From contig CAZMCH010000010.1 in NCBI GenBank assembly GCA_964564735.1, positions 11,092 to 75,091 of the forward strand: DNA of 64,000 nt, written 5' to 3'. Shown one piece after another: positions 1 to 8,445 of this stretch. Within the stretch, counting starts at the first letter, position 1, and the number at the start of each line of letters is the position of its first letter. A program made the position numbers and the translations under genes. The notes below the pieces were generated by a model, which was given only the letters and a program-made list of their open reading frames with translations, made no database searches and was not told the origin of the DNA. The stretch comes from CAZMCH01 sp964564735 (lineage in GTDB: Bacteria; Poribacteria; DTPJ01).

Positions 1-11
1 TTATTTCTCCA

Positions 12-1652
12 TCAATATTGATTATAAAAAATCTGAATTTTGTCGTCAAAAGGTGTAATAGGTGTTATCATTATACTTATAGTTTCTAGATTTCTAGTCC
101 AAATGTCTTCATTTTGATATAATCTATGTTGAATTTTCCCGCCAAGAATCCCAATAGAATCTTCTCCGCATGTTATCATAACTTTACCTGAATCCATGTA
201 AACCATATCAAAATCTGATAACATAATATCTTTATTGTTTATTTTTAATTTATTATGTTTTTTTATGCCAAATTCAATAAAAAAAGGAATATTCTTCATT
301 CCATTTGCAGACATATCAATTTCAAAACGATCATTTTTGCAAACAAATTCAACAATAATATTCAAATCAGCAATAGACAAGTCATGCTTATTCGATTCAG
401 GTTGCGAATAAAAAAACCAATCACGCAGGATATACGAACTATGATTTGCCTCAAGTCTTCCCGGCTTAAAATATTTGTTTCCATTGCACTTATAGCTAAT
501 TCTAAGATATTTTATTGCAACCTGACCATTTTCTATAGAAAAAATATCACTATTATTGGCTTTGATTGTTGCATTCATTTTATTTTTTCTAATTCTGGCT
601 ATATTTGACTCATTAAATATTTTTGTATAATTGTTAGGCATAGACAATCTATTAACACCATCATTTTTTATTTCTTCTTCAATCAGCAAGAATTCACCAA
701 TGCTTGATGTAAGGAAAAACTTTGAGTAATTCTTATAATTAGGTGATAACAAGTCGCTTTCATTGTGATTTACATAACCATCTTTCATGCTATCTAACAG
801 CTTTTCTATCAATATATCACCAGCTGTCGCATAATAGCCATTATGATCCATTATTGACATTTCTTTCCAAACACCATATCCAAGCGGAGAATAATTTTCA
901 TGCAAACATTCCATATCAAAATCCATCGGTAATACATTATTATATATTGCAAAATTAAGGTTGCGTCTTACATATTCAATCATATAAGACTTGTTTAATT
1001 TTTTTGCTATATTGAGAAGCATTGCGTTTAATAACATACTTCGGCTATAGCTTTTATCGATATACATCCCATCATGGTTAATATTTATACGATCTGATAG
1101 ATAAGTTTGCGCTTTAGATGATGCAGTATGATCAAAGAAGAACTTATCATAATCAATAAGGGTTGATGCTATAGCAATCCTTTGGGTTTGTTGCTGTTCA
1201 TTATCTAATTTAAGTGTGTTGGCAATTTTTTTAAGGATTGATTCCAGTGAATTCAGTATTTTTAGTATACTACAATCTCTTGTTAGTAGTCTATAAGATT
1301 TGAGTAAAGTATTTAGTATGTATGCCAAATTTGAGGTTGTTTTTATTTTACCCAAGAAAAATATGTTTATTGTGCCATCATCATTTTGCGAATTTGTTAT
1401 GAAACGAAGAGTCATAACCATTCTTTGAAGTAGAGTTTGTGAATGATAATATTGCGAATCAGAATTGAAAAAAATGATTACCATTGTAGTAAAAGTATTT
1501 ACAGCACTCCATAGTTCGCATATAAGATGATCAGGACACCGAAACCCACCATAATCGGAATTTGATTCATCCGTTACTTGAGCATCAAGAGCATTTTTGA
1601 TGAAACTTTCAACTGCATCTAATAAAGCCTTATATCTTAACTGTTGTTTCAT
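12..1652 (-). CDS. Unrecognised protein, possible alpha/alpha-toroid plus beta-sandwich
   Basis: I do not recognise the family. The start at 1652 is chosen because GGGAGGGG lies just upstream of that ATG, giving about 546 residues. An in-frame ATG at 1814, directly after the stop of the DUF2851 gene, would add 54 residues with two hydrophobic stretches but has no visible ribosome binding site. The N-terminal two thirds look helical, with tracts such as QNDDGTI and NHDGMY that recall the toroid folds of polysaccharide lyases and glycoside hydrolases. The C-terminal third is beta-rich. This resemblance is weak and no catalytic residues could be assigned. It follows the DUF2851 gene on the same strand and may be co-transcribed with it. 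Confidence 0.55.
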   Translation of the reverse strand: MKQQLRYKALLDAVESFIKNALDAQVTDESNSDYGGFRCPDHLICELWSAVNTFTTMVIIFFNSDSQYYHSQTLLQRMVMTLRFITNSQNDDGTINIFFLGKIKTTSNLAYILNTLLKSYRLLTRDCSILKILNSLESILKKIANTLKLDNEQQQTQRIAIASTLIDYDKFFFDHTASSKAQTYLSDRININHDGMYIDKSYSRSMLLNAMLLNIAKKLNKSYMIEYVRRNLNFAIYNNVLPMDFDMECLHENYSPLGYGVWKEMSIMDHNGYYATAGDILIEKLLDSMKDGYVNHNESDLLSPNYKNYSKFFLTSSIGEFLLIEEEIKNDGVNRLSMPNNYTKIFNESNIARIRKNKMNATIKANNSDIFSIENGQVAIKYLRISYKCNGNKYFKPGRLEANHSSYILRDWFFYSQPESNKHDLSIADLNIIVEFVCKNDRFEIDMSANGMKNIPFFIEFGIKKHNKLKINNKDIMLSDFDMVYMDSGKVMITCGEDSIGILGGKIQHRLYQNEDIWTRNLETISIMITPITPFDDKIQIFYNQY

Positions 1653-1814
1653 TTGAACCCCTCCCACCATCCGAATATGTAATGCAAAAAACAATGGATA
1701 TAAAGATATAATGAGAATATGATCGTCACCATTGCTTTTTGACTGATCAATATTTCTAGCCATTAAATAGGCTCTCAATATTAAACAGATTGTAATAGAA
1801 AATAATATAATCAT

Positions 1815-3146
1815 TTATCTTATGAAGGGGCAGTTTATACAATCTTTGGCACTACAAGATGATTTATAGATATGTATAAGCCCTTGCTGACGTAAAGCGG
1901 AATTTATCATCTTGGAGTATTCATTTTGATCATGGAAAACACGACCAATAAAAAATCTTATAATCCAGTTATCTTGTAGTGGAGGATATGAAGTGTATAA
2001 TTGCAATATCTTTTTTGATACTATACGGTTTCGTATTTTTTGCCAATAAGCTATAATTGATGGAAAAATTACATTAACTATAATGTCATCTGCTCTATTT
2101 TTGCCTATTAGATAATTATTTTGCTTGCTTGTCTCATGCCCAAAATTATAATGATTAGCCCAATATCCTGATACAGATGGCATTAATATTTTTCTAAGTT
2201 TTTGGCTTATCTGTTTATCTGTGAAGCTATTATCAGAAATAGCTGAAAGAAAGCCTTTCATAAGGGATATTTCCTGATTATGAGATATAATATAACTCAT
2301 TCCAGCGATCCTTTTTGTGGGAAAGTTCTCTGGTCTAAGCCTGAAAAAATTCCATTGTTCCGCAGACATCGCTTTATCTTTAAATTCTGACTCTAAATCT
2401 CTCCAAATCCCTTTAATATCTCTTATGTATCCATTCTCATCATGATCAGGCAGAAGCCCTGCAACACCGAAAAGTATTGCTTGAATATATTCTGCTTTTT
2501 TGCCCGATAAATAATTAAAAGGAACTTTATTTGCCAACTCAAGAAATTGTTTTCTATTTTTGGAATATCCAAGTGCGTCCATTATTCCTTCATATATTGA
2601 CTGATCTTCGCCTTTTGATTTAAATTGCTCTTTGAAATATCCTGATTTTATATTCAGTCTTTCTATGCCCATTTTATCGACGATTGAAGATAATCTATCC
2701 TTATTTATATCTAAAATCTTATCTAAACAGGGATAATTATCTTTGTCATTTTCTATTGATTTCCATAGATTTCCTATTGATCTATCAAGATAGTTTGCAA
2801 GCACAAGAATTGGTATATGCTCTCCGTTTTGTTTCTTTGCAAGCAAGCTAAATCCGCCATCTAAAAGCGTTACATGCAGGATCGTGCTATTATATTTGGG
2901 GTTTCTATCGTGATGATGAATTCGCCAATCTGAGCTTTTTACATGGATTTCCACATCACCCTTGTAAATCTCATTTTCTATTTTTATGCTTGCATTGCGG
3001 AAGTCGGCGCCGGAGTCGGTATTCCATTCGCCGGGGCAGAGAATCTCTATTTTGCGACCATCTTTTGATCTGAGATTGTCCCTCTTAAAATATCCGTTAT
3101 TCCAGATATGATTTACGAATTTTTCCGCAATTGGTTCTTTTGTCAT
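1815..3146 (-). CDS. DUF2851 family protein
   Basis: A 443-residue protein whose N-terminal half matches DUF2851: an LCPGEWNTDSGADFRNA-like tract at about residues 36-52, then GDVEIHVKSSDWRIHHHD and a following ILHVTLLDGG. The C-terminus has a Cys-rich tail (CSAKDCINCPF) that could bind metal. The length fits the family, which is best known from Bacteroidetes and related lineages and has no established function. The start ATG has no Shine-Dalgarno sequence. A TATAAT lies 8 bases upstream of it, next to a transposon-associated hairpin, so a leaderless transcript or a recently disrupted promoter is possible. Confidence 0.8.
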   Translation of the reverse strand: MTKEPIAEKFVNHIWNNGYFKRDNLRSKDGRKIEILCPGEWNTDSGADFRNASIKIENEIYKGDVEIHVKSSDWRIHHHDRNPKYNSTILHVTLLDGGFSLLAKKQNGEHIPILVLANYLDRSIGNLWKSIENDKDNYPCLDKILDINKDRLSSIVDKMGIERLNIKSGYFKEQFKSKGEDQSIYEGIMDALGYSKNRKQFLELANKVPFNYLSGKKAEYIQAILFGVAGLLPDHDENGYIRDIKGIWRDLESEFKDKAMSAEQWNFFRLRPENFPTKRIAGMSYIISHNQEISLMKGFLSAISDNSFTDKQISQKLRKILMPSVSGYWANHYNFGHETSKQNNYLIGKNRADDIIVNVIFPSIIAYWQKIRNRIVSKKILQLYTSYPPLQDNWIIRFFIGRVFHDQNEYSKMINSALRQQGLIHIYKSSCSAKDCINCPFIR

Positions 3147-3161
3147 AATAATTTATTATAG

Positions 3162-3181
3162 CCCAACGATTTATTGTTGGG
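3162..3181. repeat. REP-like hairpin (left copy)
   Basis: CCCAACGATTTATTGTTGGG forms a stem-loop. With its flanks (atag before, aaaatta after) it is the reverse complement of the copy at 3707-3726 apart from one base, so the two hairpins bracket the transposase gene as mirror images. This is the arrangement expected for a RAYT and its REP sequences. Confidence 0.75.
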
Positions 3182-3190
3182 AAAATTAAT

Positions 3191-3649
3191 TCATCCCCAA
3201 ATATATCTATCGTCATATTCAATGCCATGTTTTTTCAGGAATGCGACATATTCCTCCTCAAATGTGCGAATTTGATGATGTGTTTCCTGACATTGAATAT
3301 ACGAAATTGTATCTTGAAGCCTTGATTTGCTAATGCTAAAAGCACCATATCCCGTTTGCCATGAAAAATGCCTTAACATTGGGAAAGTATCGCTGACCCA
3401 TTTAGATGAACCACCTTTTATCAATTGTATTGCTTTTGAAATAGTAATGGTTGATGGCAAAGCAAGCAGAATATNNNNNNNNNNATGATCAATCGTTCCC
3501 CCAATTGCAATAGCTTTCATATTGTTGTCTCTTGCTATACCTCCCATGTATGCCCATAGACGTTCCCTTATATCTGTGCTAATTATTTTATCGCGGTTTT
3601 TGGTGCTGAAAACATAATGTATATAACAACTGATATATGAATGGGACAT
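3191..3649 (-). CDS. IS200/REP-associated tyrosine (Y1, HUH) transposase, contains gap
   Basis: A 152-residue Y1 transposase of the IS200/RAYT type, which would cut and join single-stranded DNA at hairpins. Visible are the N-terminal YISCYIHYVFSTKNR strand, a metal-binding HUH region beginning IDH and continuing ILLALP, WQTGYGAFSIS, and a candidate nucleophile Tyr in SYIQCQETHH. The second His of the HUH motif falls in a 10-N gap (3475-3484). The partial codon NAT after the gap fits His, so the motif was probably DHVH and the gene intact. Hairpins at 3162-3181 and 3707-3726 flank it. Its only nearby relative in the window is the unrelated IS630 remnant at 57045-57414. Confidence 0.85.
   Translation of the reverse strand: MSHSYISCYIHYVFSTKNRDKIISTDIRERLWAYMGGIARDNNMKAIAIGGTIDHXXXXILLALPSTITISKAIQLIKGGSSKWVSDTFPMLRHFSWQTGYGAFSISKSRLQDTISYIQCQETHHQIRTFEEEYVAFLKKHGIEYDDRYIWG
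3475..3484. other. Assembly gap (10 N)
   Basis: Ten Ns inside the transposase HUH motif. The family pattern D-H-x-H-I-L-L needs only four missing bases between GATCAT and ATATTCTG, so the gap size is a placeholder. Ten and four differ by six, so the frame is kept. Confidence 0.95.
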
Positions 3650-3670
3650 TTATATAGCCTTTATTCATTC

Positions 3671-3683
3671 GTCCCTACGGGAC
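3671..3683. repeat. Small palindrome GTCCC-TAC-GGGAC
   Basis: GTCCCTACGGGAC, a five-base-pair stem with a three-base loop, followed by TTCG. Related palindromes lie at 3899-3912 and 56777-56789, so this appears to be a dispersed second class of REP-like sequence. Confidence 0.6.
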
Positions 3684-3706
3684 TTCGTTTTTTATATCCA
3701 TATTTT

Positions 3707-3726
3707 CCCAACGATAAATCGTTGGG
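3707..3726. repeat. REP-like hairpin (right copy)
   Basis: CCCAACGATAAATCGTTGGG is a perfect palindromic stem-loop and the mirror image of the copy at 3162-3181. It lies upstream of the transposase, about 60 bases from its start codon. Confidence 0.75.
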
Positions 3727-3838
3727 CTATATTCTCGTAATCGTTGAAAAATAGTTTTTCCCATAAGGGCGAAGCATTTTCATAAAATCTAAAATGGCAT
3801 TTTTTTTAACGATACGAATTATAATAGAATTATAATAG

Positions 3839-3858
3839 CCCATCAATTTATTGATGGG
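3839..3858. repeat. REP-like hairpin, third variant
   Basis: CCCATCAATTTATTGATGGG has the same length, the same CCCA...TGGG ends and the same AT core as the two hairpins flanking the transposase, and is also preceded by tag. It is probably another member of the family. Confidence 0.65.
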
Positions 3859-3859
3859 T

Positions 3860-3889
3860 AATTCATAATTTGCAAATTCATAATTTGCA
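3860..3889. repeat. Two tandem copies of a 15-bp repeat
   Basis: AATTCATAATTTGCA occurs twice, end to end. Only two copies are present. It lies among the palindromes downstream of the NTPase gene. Confidence 0.7.
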
Positions 3890-3898
3890 GATAATTAA

Positions 3899-3912
3899 GT
3901 CCCTTTAGGGAC
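3899..3912. repeat. Small palindrome GTCCC-TTTA-GGGAC
   Basis: GTCCCTTTAGGGAC has the same stem as 3671-3683 and 56777-56789 with a different loop. It lies just beyond the 3' end of the NTPase gene on the minus strand. Confidence 0.6.
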
Positions 3913-3941
3913 GATTGAATTCTATAATATAGCAAGCTTTT

Positions 3942-4481
3942 CTAATATTCTTGGATTAGCCTTCTAAGATAAGTCTCTATTTCGGTATAATTTTCTCTTT
4001 TTAGCTTTATTATTTTTGTATCTTCTCTATCTTTAATTTTCTTTGTATGTATCGTATCCTTTACAGTGATTGTTCCTAATAACAGTTTTGGCGAATCAAG
4101 TGCTTTAATAATGATGTCCTGAAAACGTTTTGAAAATAACTCCATTCGTCCTATCTCATCAATGACTATCAAATCTTTGCTTAAAAAGGCTTTTTCTATC
4201 GCTTTTACACCGATACTATCAATCACTTCAATATCAACACCATAATTGCTAACACGATTTTTACTGATAATCTCCACCGAAGCCATTATGCCTTCTTCGC
4301 CATCAAGAGATATGATCTTAAATCCCCATCTTTTGCCTTTTTCGTCACGAATTTCCGCTGTATAGAAACCACCGACAGACATATTGAGTTTTGAGACTAT
4401 GCTTTTTATAAGCGTTGTCTTGCCGACTCCGGGATTGCCTGTTATAAGGATGTTTTTTATTTGCGAGTTGCCTTTATTCAT
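3942..4481 (-). CDS. THEP1-type nucleoside-triphosphatase
   Basis: A 179-residue P-loop NTPase of the THEP1 (NTPase_1) family, which hydrolyses nucleoside triphosphates in vitro and whose cellular role is unknown. Walker A is GNPGVGKTT at about residues 15-23. GGFYTAEIR and a Walker B region LIVIDEIGRMEL follow, both characteristic of the family, with IIVID-like and GTITVKD strands after. Length is normal. Its start overlaps the end of the HEPN gene by 4 bases, so it is the last gene of the helicase-Pcm-MNT-HEPN-NTPase operon. Confidence 0.88.
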   Translation of the reverse strand: MNKGNSQIKNILITGNPGVGKTTLIKSIVSKLNMSVGGFYTAEIRDEKGKRWGFKIISLDGEEGIMASVEIISKNRVSNYGVDIEVIDSIGVKAIEKAFLSKDLIVIDEIGRMELFSKRFQDIIIKALDSPKLLLGTITVKDTIHTKKIKDREDTKIIKLKRENYTEIETYLRRLIQEY

Positions 4482-4894
4482 TCTAAATCGAAACCTTCTA
4501 ACATCAGTGCTTTCTTGACAGTCTCGAGTGTTTGTTCCGCTATATTAATTGCATATATGGCTTCTTCTTTCGTTACAACCGTATTTATTCTGGGATAACG
4601 TAATGTAGTTGCATAGGCTGTGAGTTTTTTTGCATTTTCCAGTTTTGCTATCCAATTAGATTTTTGGGCGCATAATTCTAAAAGAAGAGAAATATTGTGA
4701 GTATAAGGGAAATCTATTTCCCAAAAAATCAGATAAGCCTTTAAGCTCTTCTCAGCACATTGTTGGGCATGAAAAGCTACCAATTGATATGTTTCTATGA
4801 GTGATAGACTTAATCCGTTTCGTGCTAGAGCAATATCCGCTTTGGCATGATTCAACCAAGTTATTACTTCATATAGAATGTCATTGTCTTTCAT
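4478..4894 (-). CDS. HEPN domain protein, partner of MNT
   Basis: A small helical HEPN protein of the group that carries AFHAQQCAEKSLKAYL and a C-terminal TLRYPR. The ATG at 4894 is preferred, about 138 residues; an upstream TTG at 4912 is possible. It overlaps the nucleotidyltransferase gene by 14 bases, the usual MNT-HEPN pairing, which in some systems is a toxin-antitoxin module. No RX4-6H RNase motif is visible here, so nuclease toxin activity is doubtful. The pair may instead act in nucleotide transfer or small-molecule modification. Confidence 0.8.
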   Translation of the reverse strand: MKDNDILYEVITWLNHAKADIALARNGLSLSLIETYQLVAFHAQQCAEKSLKAYLIFWEIDFPYTHNISLLLELCAQKSNWIAKLENAKKLTAYATTLRYPRINTVVTKEEAIYAINIAEQTLETVKKALMLEGFDLE

Positions 4895-5198
4895 ATAAAG
4901 TTTTACCCTCAAGTTTCACATAGCGTGCAATATTCCCGGGAATTTTACTACCCTTTTCATATTCCTCAGATGTAAGCACCAGAATGTCCCTTGCAAGACG
5001 CATTCCCTCAAGAGCTTTATCTATATCCAACATCAGTTCACGACGATTATTCTTGATAGGACATATAACCAGCAGATCAACATCACTTTTTTCATCAGCG
5101 GTTCCTCGTGCCTGAGAGCCGAAAAGAATAATCTTATCCGGATGAAAACTATCAACTATCCTTCTTGTTACTTCCTTAAGTATTTCCTCACTAACCAT
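4881..5198 (-). CDS. MNT-type minimal nucleotidyltransferase
   Basis: A 105-residue pol-beta-superfamily nucleotidyltransferase. The motif LFGSQARGTADEKSDVDLLV holds the GS and the D-x-D metal ligands. It overlaps the HEPN gene and starts three bases after the end of pcm, with AGGA eight bases before its ATG. In MNT-HEPN modules the MNT protein can adenylylate its HEPN partner and neutralise it. That function is family knowledge; this pair is untested. Confidence 0.88.
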   Translation of the reverse strand: MVSEEILKEVTRRIVDSFHPDKIILFGSQARGTADEKSDVDLLVICPIKNNRRELMLDIDKALEGMRLARDILVLTSEEYEKGSKIPGNIARYVKLEGKTLYERQ

Positions 5199-5201
5199 CT
5201 T

Positions 5202-5837
5202 TTAATTCCTGTTATAGCTTCTCGTCATTGGAACGAATCTACAATCTATAGATTCGGTATATTTCAATTCGCCCTTGAATTTCTCAATAACAGTTAGGGT
5301 TTGGATGCCTGAACCGACAGGAATTACCAAACGTCCCCCTTCGCCAAGTTGCTCAATTAATGGTTCAGGTATCTCATAAGGTCCACAGGTTACAATAATG
5401 CCATCATAAGGGGCATTTTCTTCCCAGCCAGAATATCCATCACCAATTTTATATTCTATATTCTCATATCCTAGACTTTTTAATATGGACTTTGCTCCTA
5501 TTGCCAAATCCTCTATAATTTCAACTGTATAGACTTTCCAAGCAATTTCAGCCAAAATTGCGGTCTGATAACCCGATCCAGTTCCTATTTCTAGCACTTT
5601 CTCATCACCTTTGAGATGTAGTAATTCAGTCATCAGCGCAACCATATAGGGCTGTGAAATCGTTTGATTATTTCCAACAGGCAAAGGATAGTCATTGTAA
5701 GCCTCATGGTAATAGCTTTCATTGACAAACTGATGTCTTGGTACTTTTAACATAGCAGAAAGCACTCTTTCATCAGAGATACCTCTTGGTATTAGCTGAT
5801 TTTCAACCATCTTTTTTCGGGAAAACTCATAGTCCAT
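5202..5837 (-). CDS. pcm: Protein-L-isoaspartate O-methyltransferase
   Basis: A 211-residue SAM-dependent methyltransferase that starts repair of isoaspartyl residues in damaged proteins. Diagnostic tracts are MVENQLIPRGISDERVL, the catalytic-loop region VGNNQTISQPYMVALM, the SAM-binding LEIGTGSGYQTAIL and IIVTCGPYEIPEPLIEQL. Length is normal for the family. The start codon overlaps the helicase stop by one base, so translation is probably coupled. Confidence 0.93.
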   Translation of the reverse strand: MDYEFSRKKMVENQLIPRGISDERVLSAMLKVPRHQFVNESYYHEAYNDYPLPVGNNQTISQPYMVALMTELLHLKGDEKVLEIGTGSGYQTAILAEIAWKVYTVEIIEDLAIGAKSILKSLGYENIEYKIGDGYSGWEENAPYDGIIVTCGPYEIPEPLIEQLGEGGRLVIPVGSGIQTLTVIEKFKGELKYTESIDCRFVPMTRSYNRN

Positions 5838-8308
5838 TATTTTTTATCTCTTTTAAACGCTTGAATACGTTTACGGAGTTTTGCTTCAACATTTTCTGGT
5901 AATGGCTTTATTTCTCTTGCTATGGCTGTTGGTTCAGGCTCTTTTGACGTTGATTGTGTCCCTAATTGCTGTATAGGTAGGGGTTGTTTGGGTATATAAG
6001 GCTCTTTTCCAAGCATATCGTGAAGCAATAGCAATGCCGCCCCTTTGTCGGGAATACGCTCTTTTTGTTCGGAGTCGTCAAAATATGACCATGTCTTTTT
6101 AGTTGAACCAACGCATGAAGGGCAACCATATTCACAGGGACAACTGCTGATAAGCTCAAGACAGCTTTCCATGATTTGATCGATCAGATCGAAGCTTTTC
6201 TCAGCAAAGCCAAGTCCACCGGAATACTTATCATATATAAAGAGAGTTGGCGCACTGGTATTTGATGAATCAACAACGGGTCCAATATCCATCTGATCAC
6301 AGATAACGTAAAGCGGGATCACGCCAACAAGTGCATTTCCTATGCCCATCATGCCTTCACCTGCGATTCTGCCGTATTGCTTAACTCGTTCTAATGCAGA
6401 TGCGGGAGGTATTATCCATAAAGCCATAGTCTCTAGTTCCTGCGGAGGTAGATTGAGATTTCCAAAACCAATGCTGTCAAGGCTGTAAAGCTTTATCTTA
6501 CGGAACATTATTGTTACTGATGTAACCGTTACCTCGCCAAAACAGACCTTGCATTTTTCAAGTTCCTTCTCTGTCTCTTTGACATCTATTCTGATCTTTT
6601 GCTCTGTGATGGATTGTGTATAATAATCAACAACGACCTTTTCAACATAGGCAATTTTCTGCTTCAAATTTAGCTCTTTGACGAAGTAAGTTTCCGACTC
6701 CTGCATGTATATTGCCTGATCGTGAACAAGCATAAATGCGCTGAATTCGTCTAACATACCGATAACAACATTTTTGCCATCGGTAGTATCAATGATGTTG
6801 TAGTTATTCTCTGCCATATCTCTAAGGCTAAAATCCCTTGCAGGATAGCCTTTGCCTGTCCAATACCATTTATCACCAACATATTTGACCTGATTGTCAT
6901 CCTCAAGAAGATTTAATATTGCGGGCGCAGATTCACCGAAGGTTTTTTCGTCATCTATTGTCATTGGCAATTCGTTTGTGGCACAGCGAAGATGACCGAC
7001 CATTATATGCGGATTCTCAACACTTATTACAACATTCTCAACGGGCTGATCAAAGAAGTAATTTGTATGCTTCATAAGGTATTGATCTATCGGGTTATTA
7101 TGACCGATAAGCACGACTAGCGAATCATCTTTGCTTCTTCCTGCGCGCCCTGCCCTTTGCCATGTGCTTGATATAGTTCCCGGATAGCCAACGAGTATGC
7201 ACGCATCAAGTCCGCCGATGTCAATTCCAAGTTCCAACGCGCTAGTGCTGATGACTCCCAAAAGTTCACCAGAAAATAGCTTCTTTTCAATATCTCTGCG
7301 AACTTCGGGCAAATATCCGCTTCGGTAGGCTTTGATGCTTTCAGCAAGGCTTGGTCTGATTCTCTGCAGGCTTTCCTGACAATAGCGATAGATTAACTCA
7401 GCAAGGACACGAGTTTGGACGAATGTTATTGTCTGAATCCTATTTCTTATTAGCTCTACCATAAGCCTTGTCGCCTCTGAGTTTGGGCTTCTGCGCTCTG
7501 TTTTGCCATCATCTACAAATGGCGGATTCCATAAAACAAATTTCTTTGCACCTTTCGGAGAACCATCATTATTAACAATGGTCATTTCGTGTCCTGTGAT
7601 ACTCTCTGCAAGTTCCTTCGGGTTGCTTATGGTTGCAGAACAGCAGATAAATTGTGGCGATGACTTGTAATGCTTGCATATCCGATCTAGTCGCTTCATC
7701 AGATTGGCAACATTTGAGCCGAATATGCCCTTATATGCGTGAATTTCATCTATTACGATAAATCTTAGATTCGTGAAAAAATTGCTCCACCTGCTATGAT
7801 TAGGAAGGATGCTTGCATGTAGCATATCGGGATTGCTGAGAATTATTCTTCCACTGTCTCGGAGTTTCTTTCTTGTATTTGTGGGTGTATCGCCATCGTA
7901 AGTGCCTATATCAAAATCAAAGGAATTATCAAGTTCCTTAAAGGTAAACAGCTTTTTTAGCTGATCTTGAGCCAATGCTTTTGTCGGATAAAGATATAAT
8001 GCCCTTGCAGATGGATCGTTTAAAAGATTTTCTATAACAGGTATATTATAGCAGAGCGTTTTTCCGCTTGATGTTGATGTCACTATTGTAATGTCTTTTC
8101 CGTCTCTAATGGCATCAATGGCAGATACCTGATGGGAGTATAGCTTCTCAATGCCCTGTGTTTTTAGAACTGCCCCAATGCGTGGATTGAGAGGTGAGTT
8201 CAATTCTCCATATTGGGGTTCTCTTGGCGATATACTCTCAACATGGGTTATCTGTTCTTCGTAACCCATTTTATTAATTATTTCTTTGATAAATTCGTTT
8301 ACTTTCAT
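5837..8308 (-). CDS. MrfA/YprA-like superfamily 2 DNA helicase (DUF1998)
   Basis: An 823-residue DEAD/DEAH-type helicase. Motif I is TSTSSGKTLCYN near residue 80, motif II VIDEIHAYKG (DEIH), followed by CCSATISNP. The second RecA domain has STSALELGIDIGGLDACILVGYPG and QRAGRAGR. The C-terminal DUF1998 region carries the four-Cys cluster CPCEYGCPSC. This layout matches MrfA/YprA, a 3'-5' helicase for repair of mitomycin-type lesions. The exonuclease partner MrfB is not adjacent. It is the first gene of a five-gene minus-strand operon, and a TTGACT-N17-TAAAAT promoter lies at 8367-8395. Confidence 0.88.
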   Translation of the reverse strand: MKVNEFIKEIINKMGYEEQITHVESISPREPQYGELNSPLNPRIGAVLKTQGIEKLYSHQVSAIDAIRDGKDITIVTSTSSGKTLCYNIPVIENLLNDPSARALYLYPTKALAQDQLKKLFTFKELDNSFDFDIGTYDGDTPTNTRKKLRDSGRIILSNPDMLHASILPNHSRWSNFFTNLRFIVIDEIHAYKGIFGSNVANLMKRLDRICKHYKSSPQFICCSATISNPKELAESITGHEMTIVNNDGSPKGAKKFVLWNPPFVDDGKTERRSPNSEATRLMVELIRNRIQTITFVQTRVLAELIYRYCQESLQRIRPSLAESIKAYRSGYLPEVRRDIEKKLFSGELLGVISTSALELGIDIGGLDACILVGYPGTISSTWQRAGRAGRSKDDSLVVLIGHNNPIDQYLMKHTNYFFDQPVENVVISVENPHIMVGHLRCATNELPMTIDDEKTFGESAPAILNLLEDDNQVKYVGDKWYWTGKGYPARDFSLRDMAENNYNIIDTTDGKNVVIGMLDEFSAFMLVHDQAIYMQESETYFVKELNLKQKIAYVEKVVVDYYTQSITEQKIRIDVKETEKELEKCKVCFGEVTVTSVTIMFRKIKLYSLDSIGFGNLNLPPQELETMALWIIPPASALERVKQYGRIAGEGMMGIGNALVGVIPLYVICDQMDIGPVVDSSNTSAPTLFIYDKYSGGLGFAEKSFDLIDQIMESCLELISSCPCEYGCPSCVGSTKKTWSYFDDSEQKERIPDKGAALLLLHDMLGKEPYIPKQPLPIQQLGTQSTSKEPEPTAIAREIKPLPENVEAKLRKRIQAFKRDKK

Positions 8309-8366
8309 GATTATTATTCTTATTTATGGTTATTTTCTTTTATGTCTGGATAATCTTCATGCCTAG

Positions 8367-8395
8367 ATTTTACATAACGCAATCATAAAAGTCAA
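8367..8395 (-). promoter_or_regulatory. Sigma-70-type promoter of the helicase operon
   Basis: On the minus strand, TTGACT (8395-8390), a 17-base spacer and TAAAAT (8372-8367) lie about 60 bases before the helicase start codon. Confidence 0.55.
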
Positions 8396-8410
8396 CAGAT
8401 TTTTGGATAT

Positions 8411-8445
8411 GTATAGAAAATGGTCAGGTTGTTCATTTTCTATAC
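8411..8445. promoter_or_regulatory. 12-bp perfect inverted repeat, possible operator
   Basis: GTATAGAAAATG and CATTTTCTATAC form a perfect 12-bp stem around an 11-base loop, between the divergent helicase operon and TonB receptor gene and just upstream of the helicase -35 box. No T-run follows on either strand, so it is not an intrinsic terminator. A dimeric repressor or activator site, or an RNA structure in the receptor leader, are the main options. Confidence 0.5.

Noticed and set aside
255..608. Antisense open frame inside the first gene
   Set aside because: Low-complexity, AT-driven frame opposite a coding sequence, with no binding site and no recognisable domain.
3860..3889. CRISPR-like tandem repeat
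   Set aside because: Only two 15-base copies with no spacer and no cas genes.
5962..6159. Short minus-strand frame inside the helicase gene
   Set aside because: It is a different frame within the helicase coding sequence, without support of its own.
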